From positions 1 to 57,937 of the forward strand of contig CAJJNQ010000013.1 of NCBI GenBank assembly GCA_905193155.1: a DNA stretch of 57,937 nucleotides, given 5' to 3'. The first letter of the stretch is position 1; the number at the start of each line of letters is the position of its first letter. The translations under genes were made by a program, and so were the position numbers. The notes beneath the pieces are model-generated. The model searched no databases. It was not told where the DNA came from and saw only the letters and a list, made by a program, of their open reading frames with translations. Below, piece by piece: positions 51,514 to 57,937 of the stretch. This DNA comes from an uncultured Christensenella sp. (GTDB lineage Bacteria > Bacillota > Clostridia > Christensenellales > UBA1750).

Positions 51514-52788
51514 ATGGCAGAAAAACTGAGGATATACGGCGGGCACCGGCTCGAGGGCACCGTTGTGGTCAACGGCGGAAAAAACGCGGCGCTGGCAATC
51601 ATACCGGCGGCGCTGCTGTGCAACGAGCCTTGCACGATCGAAAACCTTCCGCAGGTGAGCGATACCTTCGCGCTGGAAAGCATTCTGCGCGAATTGGGTG
51701 CCAAAGTCGAGCTGAACGGCTCCACCATGACCATTGATCCGCGCGGGGTGAACAGCACCTTTGTGCCGGAAGCGCACGCGCGGCGGCTGCGCGCATCCTA
51801 TTATTTCGTGGGTACGCTGCTGGCGTGCTTTGGCAAGGCGGAGGTTTCCTACCCCGGCGGCTGCACCATCGGCAACCGCCCCATCGACCAGCACATCAAG
51901 GGCTTTGAGGCGCTGGGCGCGAAGGTCTCCACCGACCGCGGCATGATTTCGGCCGAAGCGCCGGATGGGCTGCACGGCGCGGAGATCTATCTGGACATGC
52001 CCTCTGTGGGCGCGACCATCAACATCATGCTGGCCGCCACCAAGGCGCAGGGCAACACCACCATCGTCAACGCGGGCAAAGAGCCCCATATTGTGGACCT
52101 TGCCAACTTCATCAACGCCATGGGCGGCTCGGTCAAGGGCGCGGGCACGGACACTATCCGCATCCGCGGCGGCCGTCCGATGCACGGCTGCACCTATGCC
52201 GTCATTCCCGACCAGATCGAAACCGGCACGCTGATGATCGCGGCGGCGGCCACGCGCGGCGACGTATTGATCCGCGGCGCACTGCCCACGCACATGGAGG
52301 CCCTGACGGCCAAACTTCTGGAAATGGGTGCGCATGTGGACGAAGGTATCGGCGAGGACTCCATCCGCGTCCGCTCCGACGGCAATCATCGCCACGTCAA
52401 CATCAAGACCCTGCCCTATCCCGGCTTCCCGACCGACTTGCAGCAGCCGATGAGCGTGCTGCTGTCCACGGCGCGGGGCACTTCCATCATCAACGAGACG
52501 ATCTTTGAGATGCGCTTTAAGCATCTGGAAGAGATTCGCCGCATGGGCGGCATTTCTCAAATCAACGATCGCATCGCCATCATCGAGGGTGTGCCCAAGC
52601 TCGTGGGCTGCCCGGTGACGGCCACCGACCTGCGCGCAGGTGCGGCGCTGGTGATCGCGGGCCTGATGGCCGAGGGCGTGACGGACATCTACAACGTCCA
52701 TTTCATCGACCGCGGCTACGAGCATCTGGAAGATAAGCTGCGTTCCCTGGGCGCGCAGATTGAGCGTCTTCCCGCCGAAGAGGACTGA
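51514..52788 (+). CDS. murA: UDP-N-acetylglucosamine 1-carboxyvinyltransferase
   Basis: 424-aa enzyme of the first committed step of peptidoglycan synthesis, adding enolpyruvate from PEP to UDP-GlcNAc; the fosfomycin target. Substrate residues K23-N24 lie in VNGGKNAAL, and the catalytic Cys117 in YPGGCTIGNRPIDQHIKGF, so the fosfomycin-sensitive Cys form is present. The C-terminal block has FPTDLQQPMSVLL and RGYEHLEDKLRSLGA. It is monocistronic, with its own promoter, on the strand opposite to most of the window. Firmicutes often carry two paralogs (MurAA, MurAB); which one this is cannot be decided here. Confidence 0.96.
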   Translation: MAEKLRIYGGHRLEGTVVVNGGKNAALAIIPAALLCNEPCTIENLPQVSDTFALESILRELGAKVELNGSTMTIDPRGVNSTFVPEAHARRLRASYYFVGTLLACFGKAEVSYPGGCTIGNRPIDQHIKGFEALGAKVSTDRGMISAEAPDGLHGAEIYLDMPSVGATINIMLAATKAQGNTTIVNAGKEPHIVDLANFINAMGGSVKGAGTDTIRIRGGRPMHGCTYAVIPDQIETGTLMIAAAATRGDVLIRGALPTHMEALTAKLLEMGAHVDEGIGEDSIRVRSDGNHRHVNIKTLPYPGFPTDLQQPMSVLLSTARGTSIINETIFEMRFKHLEEIRRMGGISQINDRIAIIEGVPKLVGCPVTATDLRAGAALVIAGLMAEGVTDIYNVHFIDRGYEHLEDKLRSLGAQIERLPAEED

Positions 52789-52810
52789 TCTTCGGAACCT
52801 TTTTGATAAA

Positions 52811-52848
52811 AAAACAAGCGGCGGATCGCGTTTCATCCGCCGCTTTTC
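52811..52848. terminator. Bidirectional terminator between murA and the VOC gene
   Basis: AAGCGGCGGAT (52816-52826) and ATCCGCCGCTT (52835-52845) flank an 8-nt loop; there is TTTTCTC on the plus side and TTGTTTTTTT on the minus side. Confidence 0.88.
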
Positions 52849-52854
52849 TCTTTC

Positions 52855-53238
52855 TCATTCATGGATTTCCAACGGAAGCCCGTCCGGATCGTGGAAAAAG
52901 GTCATGCGCCCGCCGGTGAATTCGTCCGTGCGGATCGGCTCGCACGCAATGCCGAGCGCTTCCAGCCTGTCCGCCATCTCCGGCACGCTCTCCACGCGAA
53001 AGGCCAGGTGCCGCAGCCCGCAGGCTTCAGGATTGGTCACGCGCGCCGGACTGTTTGGCCGGCCGAAGATCTCCAATTCGCTCTGCCCGATGCGCAGGTC
53101 GAGCTTCCAGTCCCCGCGATCGGCGCGGTAGTTCTCTCGCACGACCTCAAAGCCCAGCTTGTCCACATAAAATTCGCGCGACGCTTTGTAGTCCGATACG
53201 ATGATGGCGACATGATGAATGACGTCAAACAGCGGCAT
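52855..53238 (-). CDS. VOC (glyoxalase/bleomycin-resistance fold) family protein, GloA2/YaeR-like
   Basis: 127-aa vicinal-oxygen-chelate fold protein. Probable metal ligands are His in IHHVAIIVSD, Glu in SELEIFGRP, His in GLRHLAFRVESV and Glu in the final LPLEIHE, the spacing of the YaeR/GloA2 subgroup. ATG 53238 has GGAGG ten bases upstream, inside the end of the GNAT gene, so the two are translationally linked. The substrate is unknown. Confidence 0.85.
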   Translation of the reverse strand: MPLFDVIHHVAIIVSDYKASREFYVDKLGFEVVRENYRADRGDWKLDLRIGQSELEIFGRPNSPARVTNPEACGLRHLAFRVESVPEMADRLEALGIACEPIRTDEFTGGRMTFFHDPDGLPLEIHE

Positions 53239-53240
53239 GA

Positions 53241-53666
53241 TTATCCTTCCTCCTCTTCTCCCGCAACCGTGCCCACGCGCACAAACCCCGCCGAAAGCGC
53301 CGTCAGCGCCGAATGCAGGTTGCGGCTGTCGCACAGATAGATCATCGGCTCCGGCACGTCCCTCACAAGCGCCAGAAGACAGGCGCGGGCATAGCCTTTC
53401 CCCCGATGGTGCAGATCGGTTTCAACGGTGATGTGCCGCACACCGGCGGCATCCGGTTCCCGCGCCACCGCCCAGGCGACCATTCTGCCCTCCCGCACCA
53501 CGCCGCGGACGATTCCGTGCGGCATACGGATGCAGCCGAGAATGGCCATGCCCGCTTCCGGCGGCACAGCGGCAATCTCTCCGGGCAGCGCCTCCCCCGG
53601 CGCAAAGGCAAGCAGCGTCTCCCCTTTGCGGGGACGAACAATACGCAGTGATTCCCGTTGAATCAT
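53241..53666 (-). CDS. GNAT-family N-acetyltransferase
   Basis: 141-aa acetyltransferase fold. The acetyl-CoA loop is HHRGKGYARACLLAL, preceded by the beta strand VRHITVETDL and followed by IYLCDSRNLHSALTALSAGF, typical of GNATs. The N-terminal half is Pro/Gly-rich and lacks recognisable acceptor motifs. Its last codons contain the ribosome site for the VOC gene. It is divergent from the helicase gene with only 40 bp between start codons. The substrate is unknown. Confidence 0.8.
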   Translation of the reverse strand: MIQRESLRIVRPRKGETLLAFAPGEALPGEIAAVPPEAGMAILGCIRMPHGIVRGVVREGRMVAWAVAREPDAAGVRHITVETDLHHRGKGYARACLLALVRDVPEPMIYLCDSRNLHSALTALSAGFVRVGTVAGEEEEG

Positions 53667-53706
53667 TTTATTTCAAACTTCTCCTTTGGAAAGGATGGTG
53701 CACGGC

Positions 53707-56019
53707 ATGGCGGTACTTTCTAAAACTCCGGCACGCGCTTCGGTTCATGCGATTGTGGAAGGCGCGCTGCTCTGCGGCGACCTCGTGCCGGGCGCGACGG
53801 CGCAGCGGCTGCTGGACGGCGTTCGCGGACACCAGAGCCTGCAAAGCGTTCCCGATCCGGACGCGCGCAACGAAGCTCCCGTCTCCTTCACCGTGGAAGG
53901 CGAGCGCATCGTGCTGACGGTTTACGGCCGCATTGACCGGCTCTACGGACTTTCCGTCGTGGAGGAAATCAAAACCACGCTGGACGCCGCGCCGGAGGAC
54001 GCGCTGCCGCTGCACTGGGCGCAGGCGGAATGCTACGCCTTCATGCTGTGCGAAAAAGAGGGCCTATCTCACATCGACGTGCGCATCACCTACCTAAACC
54101 TTTCCAGCGGCGAAGTGACGCGCTTTACCCGCAGCCTGACGCACGCGGTGCTGGCCGAACGGTTTTACGGCTATGTCCGCCCCTATCTTGCACATCTGGA
54201 CGAGCTGGCGGCGCACCGCGCGGAAGTCGCTTTGCAGATGAAGGCGCTGGCTTTCCCCTTCGCGCAGTACCGCGCGGGACAGCGGGAGCTGGCGGCGGAG
54301 ATTTTCCGCACCATCCGGGACAAGAAGATGCTGCTGGCGCAGGCGCCCACCGGCACGGGCAAGACGCTGGCCGCGCTGTTTCCCGCGCTCAAGGGCATCG
54401 GCGAGGGCTTTGTGGAGCGCATTTTTTACCTCACGGCGCGGACGACAGCCCGCCGGGCAGCATTCGACGCGCTTGGGTTGCTGCCGGACAGCGCGCTGCG
54501 CGCCATCGCACTCTACGCACGAGAAAAGGTCTGTATTCACGATGCTCCCCTCTGCCGCACGGGAACCTGTCCCCGGCAGATCGGGTATTATGACCGCCTG
54601 CCGCAGGCGTTGGCCGCAGCCAAAGCGCTGCCGGGTCGCTTCGACCGCGAAGCCGTGCGCGCGCTGGCAGACGAATACGAACTCTGCCCGTTTGAATTCT
54701 CGCTCGACCTTTCGCTGGAATGCGACGTGATCGTGTGCGATTACAACTATCTTTTCGACCCGCGGGTGCGCTTGCAGCGCTATGCTTCCGGCAGCAAGCA
54801 GGGACAGGTGCTGCTGATTGACGAGGCGCACAACCTTCCCGACCGGGCACGGGAGATGTACTCCGCTCGTCTGCCCGGAAAGCTGATCGACCGGGCGCGG
54901 CGCTCTATCCCGCAATCCGCGCGCAAGGGGGAACTTTATCTCTCCCTGCGGGCGCTGCGCCGGGCAATGGAAGCCGCCGCAGAAGAGGGCGAAATCCCGC
55001 GTGCAGAGGAAAATCCCCGCCCGGAGCTGACCGAGCGCTGCGAAGCGGTTTTGTGCGCTTTGCAGGAGAGCGCCGAGGGCGACCCCGCGCTGTGCGCGCA
55101 GCTCCGGCTGGAACTGACGGGCTGGGTCTATCAATCCGCAGGCTACGACGAAACCTGCCGCCTGTTGTTTGAGGGCGGCAAGTCCTCGCGGGAGATCACG
55201 CTTTACTGCACAGACGCTTCCGCACGCACGGGAGCGGTGCTGCGCCGCAGCCGCGCTGCGATTCTGTTTTCCGCAACGCTCACGCCGCCGGAATTCTATA
55301 AGACTCTCTGCGGCATGAAGGAGGACAGCGCCTGCGTGCACCTGCTCTCGCCCTTCCCGCCGGAGAACCTTCTGGTGCTGCATCTGCCGGTGAGCACGCG
55401 CTACAAGGCGCGGGAGGCGACGCTGCCGCGCGTGGTTTCGGCCGTTGCGGCGCTCGCCCTGAGCCGGGAGAAAGGCAATTTTATCACTTTCTTCCCCTCC
55501 TACGCCTATCTGCGGCAGGCGGCGGAGCTGCTGGAGCCGCTGCTTAACGGCAAAGCGGAGCTGCTGATCCAGACCCCGGAGATGGATGAGGAAGCGCGCG
55601 CCGCCTTTCTCTCCCGCTTTTCACCTGAACCGGACGGGCGGCTGCTGGCGCTGTGCGCAATGGGCGGTGTGTTTTCCGAGGGAATCGACCTGCCCGCGGA
55701 TCGCCTGTGCGGTGCGGCGGTGGTGGGTGTGGGGCTTCCGCAGATCGGCGTGGAGCGCGACGCGCTGCGCAAGCGCTACGACGAAGCCTATGGCGACGGA
55801 TACGCTTACGCCTACGTCTACCCCGGTGTCGGCAAAGTGCTGCAGGCGGCGGGGCGCGTCATCCGCTCGGAGAACGACCGGGGTGCGCTGCTGCTGATCG
55901 ACGACCGCTACGCCGCAGACCCCTACCCCGCCCTGCTGCCCGCGCAGTGGACGCTGCGCCGCGTCTTTACCGATAAGCAGATCGCAGAGCAGCTGCGGGG
56001 ATTCTGGAATCAGAACTGA
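53707..56019 (+). CDS. Rad3/XPD-type (DinG family) helicase with N-terminal PD-(D/E)XK-like domain
   Basis: 770-aa superfamily 2 helicase. The N-terminal ~180 residues resemble a RecB/Cas4-type nuclease fold: GRIDRLYG with D77 and VVEEIKTT with E87-x-K89. Walker A is APTGTGKT (213-220), the DEAH box is LLIDEAHNLPD (372-375), and the C-terminal motif VI is QAAGRVIRSENDRG. Four Cys between motifs Ia and II (KVC, PLC, GTC, ELCPFE) fit the 4Fe-4S cluster of XPD-like helicases. ATG 53707 is chosen; TTG 53686 and GTG 53698 are alternatives. It probably acts in DNA repair. Confidence 0.88.
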   Translation: MAVLSKTPARASVHAIVEGALLCGDLVPGATAQRLLDGVRGHQSLQSVPDPDARNEAPVSFTVEGERIVLTVYGRIDRLYGLSVVEEIKTTLDAAPEDALPLHWAQAECYAFMLCEKEGLSHIDVRITYLNLSSGEVTRFTRSLTHAVLAERFYGYVRPYLAHLDELAAHRAEVALQMKALAFPFAQYRAGQRELAAEIFRTIRDKKMLLAQAPTGTGKTLAALFPALKGIGEGFVERIFYLTARTTARRAAFDALGLLPDSALRAIALYAREKVCIHDAPLCRTGTCPRQIGYYDRLPQALAAAKALPGRFDREAVRALADEYELCPFEFSLDLSLECDVIVCDYNYLFDPRVRLQRYASGSKQGQVLLIDEAHNLPDRAREMYSARLPGKLIDRARRSIPQSARKGELYLSLRALRRAMEAAAEEGEIPRAEENPRPELTERCEAVLCALQESAEGDPALCAQLRLELTGWVYQSAGYDETCRLLFEGGKSSREITLYCTDASARTGAVLRRSRAAILFSATLTPPEFYKTLCGMKEDSACVHLLSPFPPENLLVLHLPVSTRYKAREATLPRVVSAVAALALSREKGNFITFFPSYAYLRQAAELLEPLLNGKAELLIQTPEMDEEARAAFLSRFSPEPDGRLLALCAMGGVFSEGIDLPADRLCGAAVVGVGLPQIGVERDALRKRYDEAYGDGYAYAYVYPGVGKVLQAAGRVIRSENDRGALLLIDDRYAADPYPALLPAQWTLRRVFTDKQIAEQLRGFWNQN

Positions 56020-56035
56020 CGGTTCCGCCCTCAGG

Positions 56036-56551
56036 CTACTGCACTCTGTGATAATGCTTCCGGAAATCAATCGTTCCCTGCAAATCCTCTTCGCTTTCAA
56101 ACAGATTCAGCTTCTTTGCGACCTCAATGGCAAAATCCTCATAGGCGTTTGCTCTTGCCGCGGTGACATTTCGATCGCTGACCCAGTCTTCATCGGTCGA
56201 ATGCGTCGATTGGACATCGCACAGTATTCCCGCGCGATCCAGCACGTCCACCCCTGCGCAGATTCCCGCAATCAGGGCTCCTCTTTTTTTCAGATCCTAC
56301 AAATACGCATGGACTTCCGCTATATCAATCTCCGGAATGTTTCCGCCCGGAAGGACAAAACTGCGGATTTCTCCTTTCTTAAGGCTATTCAGCGGCGCAT
56401 CCGCGTTGACAGTAAAGCCCTCCATCGCCCGGATCGGCTTTCCGTCCAGGGTGCAGAAAACCATATCGCAGTGCGAGAAGTTCATGAAGTAATTCAGAAT
56501 CACGATTTCATAAAAACAGCACTTGTTGTAGACCAGAAACACATCCTTCAT
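56036..56551 (-). pseudogene. DJ-1/PfpI family protein interrupted by one in-frame TAG
   Basis: From ATG 56551 the frame encodes a full-length (171-codon) DJ-1/PfpI-like protein with the active-site pair Glu15 (FYEIVILNYF) and Cys98 in LIAGICAGVDVLDRAGIL. Codon 85 (56297-56299) is TAG, between EVHAYL and DLKKRGALIAG; the rest continues in the same frame to a stop at 56036. A CAG-to-TAG change would explain it. Both halves look well conserved, so the break is recent or a sequencing error; read-through is possible but unproven. The nucleophile lies after the stop, so an 84-aa product would be inactive. Confidence 0.75.
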
Positions 56552-56577
56552 CCCTGTATGTGCTTCTTTTACGGTTT

Positions 56578-56617
56578 CGGCTCTGCCCGCGTTTTTTCCG
56601 CGCAGGCAGAGCCGTTT
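56578..56617. terminator. Hairpin between niaR and the DJ-1 pseudogene
   Basis: CGGCTCTGCC and GGCAGAGCCG enclose an inner CGCG/CGCG pairing and a T6 loop. A T6 run follows on the plus strand only; on minus it immediately follows the niaR stop and has no T run. Terminator function on minus is therefore uncertain. Confidence 0.55.
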
Positions 56618-56619
56618 TT

Positions 56620-57135
56620 TCACTCGACGAGGTATCCTTTTTCGCGCAGAGCGGTCAGAATGCGCTCCATGGTCTGCTCGTCCGGCGCTTCGACGGTATG
56701 CAGATGCACGCCGCCGGTGAGCTGCGAGATGGGCGAGGTTTCGCCGCTTTCAAAATGGCGCATGAACACCTCTACGCCCGCGCGGGAGGACAGACGCAGC
56801 GGCGCAGTCATCTCGCCGTAGACGGGATGCTCGATGGACACATCCACCATCGTGCCGCCCAAGTCCACCACAGTCTCCAATTCGTCGCGCATCTGCGCGT
56901 TGGTCGTATGCTTTGTGGCAATGACGCGGCGCACGACGTTCCCGGCAACATTGGGCATGACGTAGCCCTCGGGCGTGGCAAAAATCAGGCTGCCGCCGGT
57001 GCGCAGCAGCGCTACATCCTGCACGACGATCTGGCGGCTGACGCCCATCCTCTGCGCCAGCTCCGACCCGGTGATGGGGGCGCTGCTGCTGCGCAGCAGG
57101 CGCAGGATCTTTGCGCGTCTCTCCTTCGCTTCCAT
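56620..57135 (-). CDS. niaR: NiaR-type transcriptional repressor (HTH + 3H domain)
   Basis: 171-aa regulator. The N-terminal winged helix (RAKILRLLRSSSAPITGSEL, then GVSRQIVVQDVALLR) precedes the metal/niacin-binding 3H domain, recognised by its histidines in IATKHTTNAQMRDEL, EHPVYGEMTAPL and GGVHLHTVEAP. NiaR represses niacin uptake and NAD synthesis genes when niacin is abundant. No NAD-pathway gene is present in the window. It lies 15 bp after the YugP-like gene and shares its promoter. Confidence 0.9.
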   Translation of the reverse strand: MEAKERRAKILRLLRSSSAPITGSELAQRMGVSRQIVVQDVALLRTGGSLIFATPEGYVMPNVAGNVVRRVIATKHTTNAQMRDELETVVDLGGTMVDVSIEHPVYGEMTAPLRLSSRAGVEVFMRHFESGETSPISQLTGGVHLHTVEAPDEQTMERILTALREKGYLVE

Positions 57136-57150
57136 GGCAATCCTTCTTTC

Positions 57151-57849
57151 TTACCTGCGGTTGTCTTTGCGGCCGACGATGGTAAGCAGACGCAGCAGCT
57201 GCGCCACGGCGGCCAGCGCGGCGGCAAGATAGGTCGAAGCTGCGGCCTTGAGCACCTTTTTCGCCTTGGCAGGTTCGTCTCCGACCAGCAAACCCGAATC
57301 GGTCAGCGCGCGCAAGGCACGGCGGGAAGCGTTGATTTCCACCGGCAAGGTGATGAGCTGAAACGCCACCGCAAAGCCGTAGAGCACCACGCCGCCCAAG
57401 GCGAGATAGTAGGAATTTAAGAACAGCCCCGCCAGCAGCAGCGGCATCGACAGCGACGAGCCGAAGTTAACCAGCGGCACGATGGAATTGCGGATCTCCA
57501 GCGGCGCATAGCCTTGCGCGTGCTGCATGGCGTGCCCCGTTTCATGCGCGGCAACGCCCAGCGCGGCGATGGACGTGGAATCATACACACTGTCGGACAG
57601 GCGCAGCACCTTCTCCTTCGGCGCATAGTGGTCGGTCAGGTTGCCGCTGACGCGGGTGACCGTCACATCATAAATACCGGCGCGCTGCAAAAGAGTCTGC
57701 GCAGCCTGCGCCGCTGTGATTCCGGCGCTTGCCGCCTCACGGGAATAGCGGTTGAACGTGCTCTTCACCGCGCCCTGCGCGATCATGCCCAGCACCGCCG
57801 CAATCACAATCCATACAATGGAATCATAATACGAAAAAGAGTACGGCAT
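57151..57849 (-). CDS. YugP-family membrane zinc metallopeptidase
   Basis: 232-aa membrane protein with an N-terminal helix (YYDSIVWIVIAAVLGMIAQG), the zinc motif HETGH at residues 102-106 (VAAHETGHAMQHAQGY), two further hydrophobic segments, and the family's LPVEINASRRAL motif. The C-terminal helix is Ala/Leu-rich. YugP-like proteins are widespread in Firmicutes and uncharacterised. ATG 57849 has GGAGG eleven bases upstream; an earlier in-frame start at 57885 would fall at the promoter. It is first in an operon with niaR. Confidence 0.88.
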   Translation of the reverse strand: MPYSFSYYDSIVWIVIAAVLGMIAQGAVKSTFNRYSREAASAGITAAQAAQTLLQRAGIYDVTVTRVSGNLTDHYAPKEKVLRLSDSVYDSTSIAALGVAAHETGHAMQHAQGYAPLEIRNSIVPLVNFGSSLSMPLLLAGLFLNSYYLALGGVVLYGFAVAFQLITLPVEINASRRALRALTDSGLLVGDEPAKAKKVLKAAASTYLAAALAAVAQLLRLLTIVGRKDNRR

Positions 57850-57883
57850 CTTGTTTCGCACCTCCGATCGATTTCTTCCCTCC

Positions 57884-57912
57884 ATTATAAAGAGTTTGTG
57901 CCGTTCCGTAAA
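57884..57912 (-). promoter_or_regulatory. Promoter of the yugP-niaR operon
   Basis: Minus-strand TTTACG (57907-57912), 17 bp, TATAAT (57884-57889), about 35 bp before the ATG at 57849. Confidence 0.8.
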
Positions 57913-57937
57913 GGAGGCATTGTAATTATATAAATAC

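Noticed and set aside
53707..56019. The Cas4-like domain as a sign of a CRISPR-Cas locus
   Set aside because: No Cas1, Cas2, effector or array is nearby, and nuclease-helicase fusions of this type occur outside CRISPR systems.
1..57937. CRISPR arrays, tRNA/rRNA genes, insertion sequences, prophage genes
   Set aside because: Looked for repeat-spacer patterns, tRNA-like cloverleaf blocks, transposase motifs and phage structural genes; none was seen by eye. A tool-based scan could still find a small RNA.

Overview
The window is a GC-rich chromosomal segment from a Gram-positive anaerobe of the Bacillota, most likely class Clostridia (a gut-type lineage is an inference). The evidence is a PolC-type replicative polymerase, ScpAB, FtsK/SpoIIIE, a TepA-like protein, a NiaR-type repressor, and the classic Firmicutes gene order frr-uppS-cdsA-dxr-rseP-ispG-polC-rimP-nusA-ylxR-ylxQ-infB-rbfA-nrnA-truB-ribF-rpsO-pnp. 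Nearly all genes run on the minus strand, so the replication fork probably moves from high to low coordinates. Many promoters are recognisable SigA type, mostly with 16-18 bp spacers, and ATGA start/stop overlaps are common.

Layout (minus strand unless stated). 1-4.6 kb: ftsK (3' end outside the window), scpB, scpA and a site-2 protease; then a plus-strand lipoprotein. 5.3-9.96 kb: a palindromic repeat, a 44-aa leucine-rich ORF, an orphan ABC ATPase, dusB with a membrane protein, a TepA/ClpP-like protein and an M16 peptidase. 10-32.9 kb: the housekeeping backbone of pnp, rpsO, the translation/transcription cluster (ribF to rimP), polC, and the isoprenoid/phospholipid/envelope cluster (ispG, rseP, dxr, cdsA, uppS, frr). 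The ribF-rpsO junction is split by a NapH-like ferredoxin gene and a decayed XRE-regulator remnant. 33-36.5 kb: a plus-strand HAD hydrolase and lipoprotein, then a MATE exporter and a P-loop kinase-like protein.

36.5-47.8 kb is the most interesting part. It is an apparent single operon: a dipeptide epimerase, three tandem paralogous S12 (beta-lactamase/Pab87-like) hydrolases without signal peptides, and a complete DppBCDF-type peptide ABC transporter with its binding lipoprotein encoded last. It reads as an import-and-degrade pathway for peptides containing D-residues (muropeptide stems or other D-peptides). It differs from the Bacillus ykf system by lacking LD-carboxypeptidase and NlpC/P60 enzymes.

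48.2-57.9 kb: a divergent CE7 esterase, an SPFH protein with four zinc ribbons, a YbaK deacylase, murA (plus), VOC and GNAT proteins, a Rad3-type helicase with an N-terminal nuclease-like domain (plus), a DJ-1/PfpI gene broken by one in-frame TAG, a NiaR-like repressor and a YugP-type metalloprotease. I saw no tRNA, rRNA, CRISPR array, insertion sequence or prophage. All calls come from reading the sequence; no database search was run.
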